64,000 bases of DNA from Bidens hawaiensis (GCA_021521415.1 JAIQDT010004202.1:1-64000); one strand, 5' to 3'; counted from the stretch's first letter, positions 44,674 through 56,654 are shown. The notes: generated by a model from the letters alone, not told the origin. A program made the numbers and translations.

Positions 44674-45642
44674 TCAGGGTTCGGTTTCTTCTTTCAGCGA
44701 CACCATTTTATTGCGGTGTCCTTGGAGCGCTGTACTGACGAAGCACCCGCTTTTCTGAGAAACATGATTTAGAACTGCATTCTTGAATTCCGTTCCATTG
44801 TCACACCTGATTCCTTTCAGCTTTAGATTCAGTTGATTCTCCATCAATATCACAAACTTCTTGATCAGATCTGCAGTTTCGCTCTTATTTGAAAAGAAAA
44901 ACACCCATGTAAAACGTGAGTAATCATCAGTAATAACGAGACAATAAGAACTACGAGACAAGCTTAAAACATGAACCGGCCCAAAGAGGTCCATATGAAG
45001 TAACTGAAAGACCGACGAGATGGTATTAATTAACTTAGGCTTATGAGATTTTCGATGATGTTTTCCCAAAGCGCAAGCCACACATTTTTCAACAGTCACA
45101 AAATCTTTGATTGGTAAACCACGCACTAAATTGTTTTTAGCAAGACGATTTAGATTTTTAATATTAGCATGACCAAGCCGACGATGCCAAAGCATCGCAT
45201 TATGTTCTGACACTTTTGAAAACAAGCATGTTATTTCGTCCAGAACATTTTGGTTCATGTCGATCACATAAGCATTATCTTTTCGTTGTGATCGAACAAG
45301 AATCCATTCTTCTGGTATGATTATACCAGGTTTCAGAATCAAACACTCCTTTTTAGTAAAATGAGTTGAAAAATCTTTGTCACAAATTTGCGACACGCTT
45401 AAAATACTGTGCTTCAATTCTGGAACAAAATTAACATTTTCAAACTTCAACACACCGTTACTTACAGTACCCTTTTGAGTGATTTTTCCTTTCTCTCCTC
45501 CCGCAAAGGACACATACCCACCATTAAAAGTATGAATGTCGTGTAGCTGGGTGATGTCCCCTGTCATGTGCCTGGAACAGCCACTATCAACATACCAAGG
45601 TCTGATGATATTCCTCCATAGCTGTCCCTGCACGAAGTGCGG
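44674..45642 (-). pseudogene. Element C protease and integrase
   Basis: The pol frame opens right after the gag stop (45645) in the -1 frame, again without ATG before the protease site WYVDSGCSRHMTGD (near 45590). The His/Cys region (HRRLGHANIKNLN, CVACALGKHHRKSH) and integrase core (MDLFGPVHVLSLSRSSY, CDNGTEF) follow. Near 44760 the frame shifts, and a stop near 44708 interrupts the NGVAERRNRTL region, which is still readable in another frame. The family differs from B/D but has the same domain order and the same TGCAGG junction. Confidence 0.9.
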
Positions 45643-45644
45643 GA

Positions 45645-48600
45645 TTAATTAGATTTTGGTACCCAGTCCATGCTTACACTGGGTGACCCTGACTCATCTA
45701 TGGTCGACACTGACTGCCATGACATATCCTTTTGATCATCAAAAATAGAGTGACTTGATGCTTTTGCCGGAGACTTAGGCAACCATTTATGTCTGTAAGA
45801 TTTGGAGTTATAAGTACGAATGGTTGTCATGATCTCCGGTGTTTTAGACGTAGAATGATTAGATGAAACCGTATTCTTCTCCTGTTTAGGTCTAGTGTTA
45901 GTGTTTATATGAGATTTTGAACTTGAAACACCCTTACTAACCCTTCTTTTGATCATGTTGGGTTTGGCCTGATGAGGACGAAACCTGCCATATTTGTTTT
46001 GATTCCAATCATCGTCAAAGGAACTAGCTAAATAATGTCTAAACCTTTGCCTATATGCATTATGTGGCACATATGGCATATTCCTTTGATAAAATCCGTA
46101 GTATGGAATGTACAGACGATGTGGACAGTTTCTGGCAATATGACAAGGAGTGCCACAATTAAAATATGTCTGACGTTTAATGAAAAATTTACTCTGGTCA
46201 GCTCCTTGTCTGGACTGGTTGTGTGGACAAGTCTGTTTAGATTTGCGAGAATTCACATTTTCCCTTTTGAACTTATCACCTTGTTTGTCATTAGAGCATC
46301 CCTCCTTGACAAACTTAGGTGCAACATATTTTCCTGATGTTTTTGAATTTTTTGAAATTTTGTTTTTATTAGAAATCACATTATTAGAATTTGAGGTTTC
46401 AACCGAATCAATCACACAAGTATCCTTGCTCTTTAAAACAGAGCCCACACAAACAGTCGGAATAACAGAATTCAAAACAGGAAGTTCTAAAGAAACATTG
46501 GAAATAAAATTATTATCAAAATCAAAGCTAGGGTCGTCATCCTCATCAGTCCACTCCTTCACAATTACTTTTTTTGCACATGAAGTAGACACATTAGAAT
46601 CGTTCATACTTGAGGTATATGGACCACTATTCGCAGAGCCGGTCCCATCACCCTTATCTTGTTTACCATATTTCATGTCCTTTATCTTTTCTTCCTGTTC
46701 TTTAGTAACAGGAGTGGGGATATAATTTTGGTTGCATGGTGGGGGAACTTGACTGAATCCTATCCCCTCACGTTCATTTTCTTTCCACCACAGTTGATTT
46801 TCAATCATTGAGTTGACAAATTTACCGGAACTATCGAATTTCTTAAAATCAAGTTCAGCCTTTTCAAACTTGCTAGTCAAATTTAAAATTTCAGATTTGG
46901 CGGTTTCCAGTTTAGCAGTCAACTCAGCGATTTCTTGTTTAGCATCAAGATAGTGACAACTCTTAATACTAAAATCAGACTTAAGTTTCTTAATGTCTTT
47001 GTTGAGAGATTCAATTTTGTCTAAAAACCCTTTTTCATTTTTCTTAAGTTTAAAACTCTCTGATTTTATTCTTTCCATATATCTAATTAGACTATCATTA
47101 TGAAGTTGATACATCTCAATTTTCTCACCACAATTTAAAGAACATGGTTGAAAACGTACCTCAGATGAATCCGGAGAAGTGAACGCCATGTATGCAAATT
47201 GGAGCTCTTTAACCTTCTCCTCTGCAGTGTTTTCCTCTTCAGATTCCTCAACTGTTGCGAAATTAGTAGTTTGACTTCCAATGTTCAGCGCAGCCATCTG
47301 ACCTTCACATGAGAACGTTTGAGCAACCATACCTCTTTCACCATTACCTGAACTACCTCCAGCTTCACCCCGAGCTTTCCCAATTGGAACTAAAGCCCTT
47401 TTCGTATTCTCATCCTTAGCTGGATTAGTACATTCACGAGCAAAATGACCCGGCTCATGACAATTGTAGCACCTGAGAGTTTCTTTGTTAAAACCCACCT
47501 TTTGATTAGTTGGCATGTTCCAGTTATTTCTACCCGTCCTCTTTGTAAACTTCTTTGCACGGAAAACTGCCATGGCATTTTCCACGAGATGTCCATTTCT
47601 TCAATATCATCAGGATGAATTTGATCTAGTTCAGCAGTAACCACCGGTTGAACCAAGTCTCCGGCCAGAAAAGCGTGGTAGCAATTCATAAAACCCGCCA
47701 TTAGAGCGATATTCTCTTGAGTTTCCTTAGGTATAGAGGGATTCTGACTGGGTTTGGACTAGAAGTGGTCTTGACAAAATCATTTGTAGACTAAGCAGAT
47801 TTGGTGAAAAAAACTGGAGCTAGATTAGGTGAAAGTGATGATGACGATTGACCAAGGGTGGACGAAAACTTCTGAAAGTTTCCCTGTGGTGGTTGTTGAG
47901 TAGGTTTGAACAGTGAGAAGCTATCTTGAGACATGAGGGCAATATTAGAAGCAACATTATAACCAGCAGCACTATAAGAACTCGCATGATTTATTGCCCG
48001 TTGTTTATCATCCATATCGCATGCTTTAATGGTGGCAATCATTTCAGTCATGCTCATTCTATTGAGATCTTTGGTCTTTTTGATAACTGCAACATTCATA
48101 TCCCAATTTTTCGGCAGAGAGTTCACTAGCGTGTTGTTAATTTCTGAGGTTTGCAGAAAAATCCCAGCAGTTCTCATTTCAGTTACGAGGGATATAAACC
48201 TCTGAAGTTGAGATTCCAATGTCTCTCCCAGAACATGATTAAACATATTAAACTTTTGTCGCAAAAAATCTTGGCGACTTCTCTTCATATCCTCATTACC
48301 CTCATAAACTTTTATCAGCGCGGCCCACAACTCCTTTGTTGATTGGAGCTCTCTAAACTGGAGAGCAATCTCGGGTGAAAGTGCCATAGTTAGAGTTGAT
48401 AAAGCTTTCTCATCTTCTTCAACTTTTGCAAAGTCATCATCATCGTATTGAGCAACCGGTTTCACAAGAACCTCAGTTGAACCAGCCCTTTAAGTAATCC
48501 TTTGAGGTCCCCTTACAATACTTTTCCAAATCTTTGAATCTTTCATTTTGGCATAATGTTCGAAACGGAATTTCCACTCACTGAAACCCTCGTGGGATAA

Positions 48601-48696
48601 CAAACGTGGTATACGAGTGGCAGTGCCCATAATGGAGTCAAGTTCTTGGTGAAGTGACGAATTGATGGAGTTTTTGCCATTGGTTAACTGGGCCAT
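45645..48696 (-). pseudogene. Element C gag with two stops and a frameshift
   Basis: It starts at ATG 48696 (MAQLTNGKNSINSSLHQELD). A stop at 48490-48492 follows RGPQRIT. The capsid part continues at 48465-47791 (LRQKFNMFNHVLGETLESQL), where a second stop ends it. A frame change near 47578 lies between EEMDISWKM and AMAVFRAKKF. The long open piece 47585-45645 has zinc knuckle CYNCHEPGHFAREC (about 47430-47475), a coiled coil (about 46830-47110), and a second knuckle, YFNCGTPCHIARNC, whose first Cys has become Tyr. It ends SMDWVPKSN at 45645. Gag would package the RNA. The B/D Gag has the same plan with low sequence similarity. Confidence 0.92.
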
Positions 48697-49261
48697 TTCA
48701 AATCTGTTACTGATTTATTTTAGGTCCAATTAAAATTTAAGTCCAATAAGACAAGCCCAAACCAACAGTCTGGGTTGAATACACTGAGACACGTTGATCG
48801 AGAACCCAGAGTCAACCGAGAACTAAATATTGATCCAACCTTTAACCAAGAACTCAGTTGGTTGACCAGGATTGACCGGGAACCACTCTTGTTTACTAAT
48901 TCCTTGACCAAAAACCACCCTTGACTGAGAACTGAGTTTGTTGACCAAATTAGTTAACCGAAATCACTAATTTTCCGAGAACACTGTCTTGTCGAAAACT
49001 ATGTAGGCCGAGAACATAATATTGCCGAGAACACAATGTTGCCGAGAACTATGTAAGCTGAAATCCTGAGAAAACTTCGACTGAATTGTAACAACTTTCC
49101 AACTATTGTGGGATTTGATTTAATTTTTAAGTCAAACCAAGTCTTTATCCAAAAATAGACTGATCTTTCTTCTCCGAACACTGCCTCACCGGAAATATTC
49201 ACCAAAATCTTGATATCTTGAATCCGTTGATATCACAATAACGAACCTGAAATCGTCAAAG
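48697..49261 (-). repeat. Element C leader with CCGAGAAC/GGTCAA array
   Basis: Between PBS and gag, copies of TTGACCGAGAAC-like and CCGAGAAC motifs fill about 48780-49070. No gene is seen in it. It corresponds to the GGCGAAGTT leader of B and D with a different motif. Confidence 0.8.
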
Positions 49262-49273
49262 GCTCTGATACCA
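49262..49273 (-). other. Primer-binding site of element C
   Basis: TGGTATCAGAGC on the - strand, two bases from the LTR; initiator tRNA-Met. Confidence 0.92.
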
Positions 49274-49275
49274 AT

Positions 49276-49651
49276 TGTAAATCCCGAATCTGGATCTCTA
49301 CAATATGATATCAACTTCACGAGTATTGGTGCGGAATACCAACACTCGATGATTCAAGAACACGAATAAGAACAGTAAAACTAACGCGGGATTGCTTCAA
49401 AACACACGTATATTTTTGAATAAGTCGGGTGCTTAAGCACTTACAATACTTGATAATAATAAGAATGAACAACCTTTAACCCTATACATTACATCTATAT
49501 AAATAGGAAAACAACCAATAGGCCAGCCCAAACACCAAAAGCCCACCTAGAACACATGAGTGTTCTCGGTTTATATATGCACCCATAAAACCAAAGCCCA
49601 ATAGCTAGAACTAAGTACAAACAAGCTCAATCCACAAAACTAGGCCCAACA
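49276..49651 (-). repeat. Element C 5' LTR
   Basis: 376 bp running TGTTGGGCC...TTTACA on the - strand. The other LTR is outside the window. It holds one GTTCTCGGTT copy near 49563. Confidence 0.88.
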
Positions 49652-50654
49652 GTATCAGAGCAAAGTTCGAGAGATTTAAGCATCCTACATGCTTAAACTC
49701 GAACAGAGAATGGGATTCACGTAAGAAAAGAAAGAAGATGCCAGTTCAAGATAGTCATGTGTCACTCAAGCAAGATTAGTAAAGTTAAATTATATGGTTA
49801 AATAATGTGTAAGGATGATAGCTTAATTGTTAAAGGAAGAATATGTGTATGTAGGGATAGGATTAATTGATTGTTTGATTGATTAACTGGTTAAAAGTAG
49901 AAACTAGCACAACTGAAGTCATAAAGGGAAGTATGTGGAACCTGAGGAGTAATGCAAATAGTTAATTACACTTGGCCAATGTCATTAACTACTTGCCTTT
50001 CGAATCATGTGCTAAATAATTCCTAGAGTGATAACGTTTGTGTTTCCTTAGAGATAAAATAGAGGACTGCTACAAAAGGGGCGAGCGCGAAGAGGTCTTA
50101 CTGAACACTGTGGTAAAAAACATGCCAACCAGGCACCTGTTGAAGAAGATGTGACAACGCGATATACGGAAGAAATAGGACTTCGAATTTAGGAAGTAAT
50201 GAAGAAGGATCACCCTGGGAGCTTTTAGTCAAATATTAATGATGTTGCTAAATTGGTTTGCACTACAATGCCAACAGAGTTCGCTGAAGCATCAAATGCA
50301 GCCCGAACTGGGAAGTCCAACTGAAGCAACATGAGAGATGCAGAAATAAGCCGACTAGAGTGAGTCAAGACATGTAGTATGCCTGCAATAGTTAACTCCA
50401 TAAGGGAAATTGATGGGATCGTGAGTAACGAAGCGAATGATGATAAACCAGAGATGATCGAGAAGGACGGGTAAATGTCAAGGTATCCAAATTAAAATGC
50501 AATGAAAGGATGAGGCTACATAGTGTAGCGAATATGAAAGAAGACGCTAAGAAGAATGTAGTTGTGTACTTGAGACTCTTTGGAAGAGACCACTAGCGAT
50601 ACTTTCGTTAAAGTATGAGAATGGTTAAGAATCGTAAGGTAGAACTAGAGGGAC

Positions 50655-52040
50655 GTGAGTTCCTTGCTACTCTTTAAGATTGACCTTAGGAGAGTTCGAT
50701 CTCGTTTGGTAATGGATTTGACGTTTGAGTTTAAAGCTTGTATAAAATTTAAGAGTAAGTTGATAAGGTTTAATTCTTTGGATGGCGGTACATTGATGGT
50801 TTATGGTATTAAGGAAATTTCAAGGCTTAACGTCATTCCGATGATAAATGCTGAAGGTTTGTCAAGGCGAGGGTGCAGTGTCTACCTGACGTATGTTGTC
50901 AAAGCTACGGCCAACACGAAAGAAATGAAAGATGGTTTTTGTAGTGTGTAACGAACCAGAAGTGTTCCCAGAGGACCTTCCGGGGTTACCACTGGAGCGA
51001 AAGGTAGAATTCCGGATAGAGTTAATACCAGGAGCACAACCCGTCGTGAAAGCACCTTACCTCTTGGCGCCGTCCAAGATGAAAGAATTAATGTCCCAAC
51101 TGCAAGACCTCCTCGACGAAGGTGTTTTGTGCCAAGAATTTCCCTACGGGGTGTACCAGTGATGTTCGTGAAGGAAAAGGACGGAGGTATGAGAATGTGT
51201 ATAGATTTCTACTAGTTGAACAAGCTTACTGTGAAGGATAGATATTCGTTGCCACAGATTGATGATTTGTTTGATCGAATTCACGGTGCGAGTTGGTCCT
51301 CGCAAATAGACCTCAGAGCAGGCTATTGACAGTTGAAAGTGAAAGATGCAGACATCCCTAAGACAACGTTTCCGACACAATATGAACACTAAGAATTTCT
51401 CATGATATCGTGTGGATTGAAGAATGCTCCAGCAACATATATGCTTATGATGAATAGGGCGTGTCATCCGATCTTGGACAAATATGACATTTGCTTTTGT
51501 TGATGATAATCTTGAAATATTCAAGGGATAAGTCGGATCATGCTGAACACTTGAGAGAAGTGTTGGAGACGCTAGAAAAAGAGTAATTGTTTGCTAGGTT
51601 TTCAAGGTGTACCACTAATACATGTCATAAGAGTTTGGATATCTCTTCAAGCTGAGGAACAGAATATAAGAAAAGAAGATGGGTAAGGCTGATAAAAGAA
51701 TTGTGATTCTGAAATCAAGTATTATCCTGGTGAGGCTAATGAGGTCGCTGACGCGCTTAGTCGTAAAGTTGAAGAGGCTATCACAACGATTAAGTTGTAT
51801 AAATTAGTTAGCACTTCGGATTTCATGAGCGAGATCTGCGAGATGCAATAAAAATTATTAAGAATGAGAGCAAGATGAAGAAGGAAAGGAATGAATTATC
51901 GGGTTACATAGAGATTTGAAAGATAATACTTATGATGTGAAGATCAAATTTGGTCGCCTGAGGATTCCACGTCATGGATATCTTCGAGGCCAAATTCTAG
52001 ATGAAGGTCATAAGTCTAGATGTCGGCTATAATGAAGGCA
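50655..52040 (+). pseudogene. Element E pol remnant: protease-RT linker, RT, RNase H end, integrase start
   Basis: 50655-50930 reads like the linker after protease (NSLDGGTLMVYGIKEISRLN). RT starts at 50945 (EPEVFPEDLPGLPLERKVEF, KAPYLLAPSKMKELMSQL) and continues in broken frames to about 51600, with a degenerate catalytic FVDDNLE near 51495-51515. The first part of RNase H is missing: after about 51640 the frame jumps to KKRRWV and [19 protein letters not shown] (about 51675-51775). An integrase start (GRLRIPRHGYLRGQILDEGH) lies near 51950-52010. The type is chromovirus-like. Many stops show it is old. Confidence 0.8.
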
Positions 52041-52149
52041 TATACTAATAGAAGTGAAACACTTTAGTATAAGTCAAATGAAGATGAGTCCATGGTATCT
52101 GACAGTTGTGGATAGACATGATACTTTGCCAACACGGATAAGAACAACC

Positions 52150-52195
52150 ACAAGTGTTACGAATGTGGAGCCGAAAGTCACACTGCAAGAAATGC
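52150..52195 (+). pseudogene. Zinc-knuckle remnant downstream of RNase H in element E
   Basis: The + strand reads KCYECGAESHTARNARNQ, a gag CX2CX4HX4C knuckle whose last Cys has become Ala. In gypsy elements this belongs before protease, not after integrase, so it points to rearrangement or to a scrap of another element. It is too short to say more. Confidence 0.45.
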
Positions 52196-53240
52196 TAGGA
52201 ACCAAGGACAAAAGGTGGAAAGTCATGCAAGGAAAGCGTATATATGGTTTAGACTTATTGAGTCTTGACACAAATGATTAGTGAGTAATTGATCATGTGA
52301 TCATGGAAAGGAAGTCCTCTAGAACGGAAAGGATAGAATGGTATTATAAAAGAAGGTAAAGACATACCGGAAAGGAAGTCGGTTAAGGTAATTGGTTATG
52401 ATAGAACAGGCATCCTGATATGCAACGGCGAACACAATGGATTCATAGGACAACGTGATGCTTGATTAGTCAAGAAAGAGGGAGATGTATCATCATGGAC
52501 TTCATGATCAAGCTACCTTGGACAGCTATAACACATGAACCTTACATGTTGATGCAGAGCTGAGAATGAAATAAGGTATCAGTGGTGACTTAAGGAGTTC
52601 TCCGACAAGTTATGCAATGGATGCGCTCAAGAATTGCAAGAAGTGTTCTCTCTAAAGGAATAGACAAAGGAATTTTAAAAAGTAACCCTTAGGGAGAAAC
52701 TGAAAATGTTTCCGTTTTGAAATTAATATGTTTTGAACGTATTGCAAAGCAGTATATTTGCTAAAGGTTGTAGTTGGACGGAATGGTCATTCAGTGCTAA
52801 TTTAAAGGACAAGAAAGGAGACCATACTTGTGGAAGTAATATGCACTTGCAAAGTCTGGAAAAGGAAGTGTATCATAGATGACTTCATGGACAAGCTACT
52901 TAAAAAAACTAAACTGATTAACATCACTCGTTGATTGTATGACAAAGGATAAACAGGTAAGTCAGGAAGCTAAAGAAAGGATGTGAATACATGAAGTGTT
53001 CCTTTTTACAAGGACTAAGCAGGTTTCAAGGAAGAAACCTCTTATAAGGTGGGTAGAGTTGTAACATCCCGAAATTTCTAAGAATAATATTTAATATATT
53101 ATTTATTTAAGGTGGAAAAGTTTACTTAAGCTAGTAGAGAAATAAAATAATAAAGATGGAAGAATAAGTAGGCTAATTAGATGGAATTAATTATGAACCA
53201 AAAAGGAAATATGGGCCTAAGGTCCATGGGCTTAAAGGAG

Positions 53241-53248
53241 TATAAATA
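53241..53248 (+). promoter_or_regulatory. TATA box of the element E LTR
   Basis: TATAAATA with a matching element at 56946-56953 in the solo LTR; both are followed by the same CCCCTTAAAACC context. Confidence 0.7.
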
Positions 53249-54169
53249 CCCCTTAAAACCCTAATCCTTTCCATTTTCATACATCTTCACACCATAGCCT
53301 ACACCATCAAAACACACTTAACCCAATTCCCGTTTTTGAGAAAACCACCCACAAAGACACAAAGATTCCTGGAGATCTAGCCGTCAGATCGGTATTAAAT
53401 TTTAACTGAGTGTTCATGGTATATAAATGAAGACTTCCACTTATTAGATTTTCGATCAGAGGTTGGGAAGTCCGGTGTTTATCAGCAAAACCATAGCAAC
53501 TCAAAAGTGAAGATTCCGGAAACTGTTCAGCTGTTCCGGCAACTGTAGCGGCGGTTTCCGGCAAAGAAGAGCTGATGGGTTTGTAGACTGGGACAAGAAG
53601 GTTCCATGGCCGCTTGAATCACTCAAATCGGAGTTCGTTTGATATGGTTTTGGGCCTCTCGAGTGATTTAAGACAAAAACCTCAAAGGTATGTTTTTGTT
53701 AAAAGGAGTTTACTTTTCATCAATGGATTTACATGAAAATTTGTAAGATGATAGATCGGATCATGATTATTGATAAAGTAATGAACTTTAATAAATGGGT
53801 TAGTTGGTTTGTTTCGGGTAAAACGAGTAGCGTTCGGTTTGTGAAAAGGACGGGTAAATGAATTCGGGTTTGCATGAAACTTAGTAGGATAGTAAATCGT
53901 GTATAGTTATACCATAAAGTTGCAAACATGAGGATTAAAATGGACTTAAGGAACTCTTGATTATGAACGGCTCGTTTAAAATAAACCTTAGATCTAGTAT
54001 TGAACATTTTAAGCCTAAAGGTCCAACCTTTATGCTTTTCCGGGCCGAGTCTTACCCGAAAATAACCATGGAAATGCTCACGGGTTTGGTTAATATCGTA
54101 TCGAAGGGTTGCACGTAAAAACGAAGATGATTATGGGGATTAAGAACGAACCTGTAGCCGTTGCTGCAA

Positions 54170-54413
54170 GTTCGCATGCAAACAAGTTCGTTGCTACAAG
54201 TTCGCCACCATAAATTCGCTTGATAAGTTCGCCACCTCTTATCAGAATGTTCGCTATATATTTAAGTTCGCTTAGCAATAGGTTCGCTTATATATTTAAG
54301 TTCGCTTAGAAATACGTTCGCTTATATATCTAAGTTCGCTTATCAATAAGTTTGTTTAAATATATAAGTTCGCTGGTCAGTAAGTTCGCTTACACTCAAG
54401 TTCGTTTACATTG
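54170..54413. repeat. AAGTTCGCT array in the element E LTR
   Basis: More than ten copies of AAGTTCGC(T), often separated by ATATAT-like spacers. The same core, including CAGTAAGTTCGCT, occurs in the copia element B at 11166-11213. Confidence 0.85.
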
Positions 54414-54496
54414 AGACCCGGATTCATAGCGACTGGTAAGTGTAGATATATATGTGTACACACGTGATATGTATGATGTATATGAAGGAATGTGAA

Positions 54497-54826
54497 ATGA
54501 GGTATGGTTGTATGGTAATGAGAGGGAACCGAACCCTAATAATATTCGAGGAAAGGTATGGTTGTATGGTAACGAAGAGGGAACCGAACCCTAATAATAT
54601 TCGAGGAAAGGTATGGTTGTATGGTAGGAAAAGGGAACCGAGCCCAAATAATACTCAAGGAAAGAGGGAATCGAACCCTAGTAATATTTGAGAACTAGGG
54701 AACCGAACCCTACTAATATTCGAGGAAAGAGGGAACCGCGCCCTAATAATACTCGAGGAAGGAGGGAACCGGGCCCTAATAATACTCGAGGAAAGAGGGA
54801 ACCGAGCCCTAATAAACTCGAGGAAG
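54497..54826. repeat. Tandem repeat GGGAACCGARCCCTAATAAT in the element E LTR
   Basis: About three units of 55 bp that include GTATGGTTGTATGGTA are followed by about five shorter units of roughly 35 bp. The open frames across it (Arg/Glu/Pro/Asn-rich) result from the repeat. Confidence 0.88.
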
Positions 54827-55247
54827 TAGGGCGTAATGCTCTTTATAACGTAAGATATGAAGTTAAGTAAGTATGAAACTGAAATATGAAAGTATGAATG
54901 AAAGTATGTAAGTATGTGTATGTTGTATGTTGTATGATTAACTATAACTCACTCAGCGTAGCTGACTTTTAGTATGCACGCAGGTGAGTAGAATGATACA
55001 ACTAGCTTGAGCGGGATACATGGTAGAAGAATAAGAGGCTGGCATCTGTAGACTTATAATGTTTTTATGTTTAATGTTTTTATAAAATGGAAGACAAGAT
55101 GTTGGTTTAAGGAAAGTCATGAAATGTTATGAAGGTTTAATGAAAGTTTTATATCCCGCGTAAAGTTTTAATTAACTCTGATATTTAGAACTGTGTTTAT
55201 GAGTAAATCCAACGTCCAAAGTAGGGCAGCGGTAATGGGGCCTTACA

Positions 55248-55862
55248 AGTTGATATCAGAGTAAAGTTCGAGAGATTTAAGAATCCTACATGCTTAAACT
55301 CGAACAGAGAATGGGATTCAAGTAAGAAAAGAAAGAACATGCAAGTTCAAGATAGCCATGTGTCACTCAAGCAAGCCTAGTAAAGGTAAAGTATATGGTT
55401 AAATAATGTGTAAGGATGATAGCTTAATTGTTAAAGGAAGAATATCTGTATGTAGGGATAGGATTAATTGATTGTTTGATTAATTAACTGTTTAAAAGGA
55501 GAAACTAGCACAAGTGAAGTCATAAATGGAAGTATGTGAAATTGAGGAGTAATGCAAATAGTTAATAACACTTGGCCACTGTCATTAACTACTTGCCTTT
55601 CGAATCATGTGCTAAATAATTCCTAGAGTGATAACGTTTGTGTTTCCTTAGAGATAAAATAGATGACTGCTACAAAAGGGGCGAGCACGAAGAGGTCTTA
55701 CTGGACGCTGTGGTAAAACACGTGCCAACCAGGCACCTGTTGAAGAAGATGTGACAAAGCGATATACGGAAGAAATAGGACTTCGACTTAGTGAGTCAAG
55801 ACATGAGAGATGCAAAAATAAGCCGACTATAGTGAGTCAAGACATGTAGTATGCCTACAATA
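55248..55862 (+). mobile_element. Second copy of the element E internal start, truncated
   Basis: From the PBS on, it matches 49652-50390 closely, with an internal deletion near 55790. A gag-like start MTATKGASTKRS reads at about 55663 but soon loses frame. The match stops at CAATAG (55862). Together with the shared LTR it shows a tandem, recombined arrangement. Confidence 0.8.
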
Positions 55863-56654
55863 GGTATATAGTAATAAAAAGCCACAAAACTTGTATACAT
55901 AAAAATAGATAAAAGCACCAGATTTGGATAAATAGACAATCGCTAAACACATTAGCGCCACCTAGCTACAAGGGGTTGCCAAGTAGTTTAGTATTTTATA
56001 GTTATCGTTAATTGCCTTACGTTAACGACACGGTGCTATAAGAGAACACCAGATAGTTCACGGTTTATAGATTCCACCAACCGAAAGCGATAAACACACA
56101 AGCATAAGAATAGAACACCAAATCGAGCAATTATTTAAGTAAAGTATACAATCACGTTTGTGGGTTTAAGATTTAAGTATATAATGCATTTAGTTTGATA
56201 AGTATGAAATGTCACCCCAAAACGAAAGATGGAAAACAGGGTATGAAAGTACTCACCTCTATTGGCGAATTGAGAACTAATAAGTGTTCGACATATAGAA
56301 AGCTTGTGAACGAAACGAACGAAATCGACTTGAAACCTACTGGAAAACGAATAAATAACATATATTTTTGAACTTGAACTTTAGTGGAAATTACATTTGA
56401 AACAATGGACAAAAAGGTTCGGTTGTTAATCGGATTACCGTTAATTTGTTAACGATTAGGGACCCGTACTTAAATAATAATTTAAATTAAAATAATATTA
56501 TTTTATTGAGCTTTTAAATAACTAAACTAATATTAAAAAGAAACAAGACGGGTTTAAATCAAGAGTTCGGTTTTTATAAAAATGAATTGATAGTAAAGCT
56601 TATAATAATATTATTAATGATAAAGATAGTAAAGATAATAATGACTTTAAAAAT

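Larger units (their letters stand above)
1..49651 (-). mobile_element. Element C: Sirevirus-like Ty1/copia retrotransposon, 3' end beyond the left edge
   Basis: The order of domains on the - strand is LTR (49276-49651), PBS, gag, protease, integrase, RT, RNase H, spacer and ORF3. The element is split by element A (247-25039) and element D (29827-42884). Removing those and one TSD copy each leaves about 11.8 kb, a normal size for a Sirevirus lacking its last part. RT and RNase H wording (YVDDIIFGSTS, ASRPDIMFAVC) fits the SIRE lineage. The right flank GTATC (49652-49656) should be the target duplication, but the left copy lies outside the window. The element is broken by several stops and frameshifts. 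The lineage call is by family resemblance. Confidence 0.88.
49652..53059 (+). mobile_element. Element E: decayed Ty3/gypsy internal region
   Basis: It starts with GTATCAGAG, the rest of a tRNA-Met PBS cut by element C, and matches 55248-55862 closely at first. 49652-50650 is leader and eroded gag without a usable frame. Pol remnants lie at 50655-52040. 52200-53059 shows nothing I can name. The region ends at the LTR starting at 53060, before which AGGTGGGTAGAG is a weak polypurine tract. E's left LTR must lie beyond element C, outside the window. Confidence 0.82.
53060..55247 (+). repeat. Element E LTR (Ty3/gypsy, 2.19 kb)
   Basis: It begins TGTAACATCCCG and ends GGCCTTACA, and is followed by a PBS-like TTGATATCAGAGT (55250-55262). 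The TATA box TATAAATA is at 53241-53248, followed by CCCCTTAAAACCCTAATCC, a typical transcript start region. Two tandem arrays lie inside. Internal sequence of the same family occurs on both sides, so this LTR is shared by two partial copies. Confidence 0.88.

Noticed and set aside
54452..54870. Two open frames with repeated REPNPNNIRGK-like peptides
   Set aside because: They are translations of the tandem repeat at 54497-54826, not genes.
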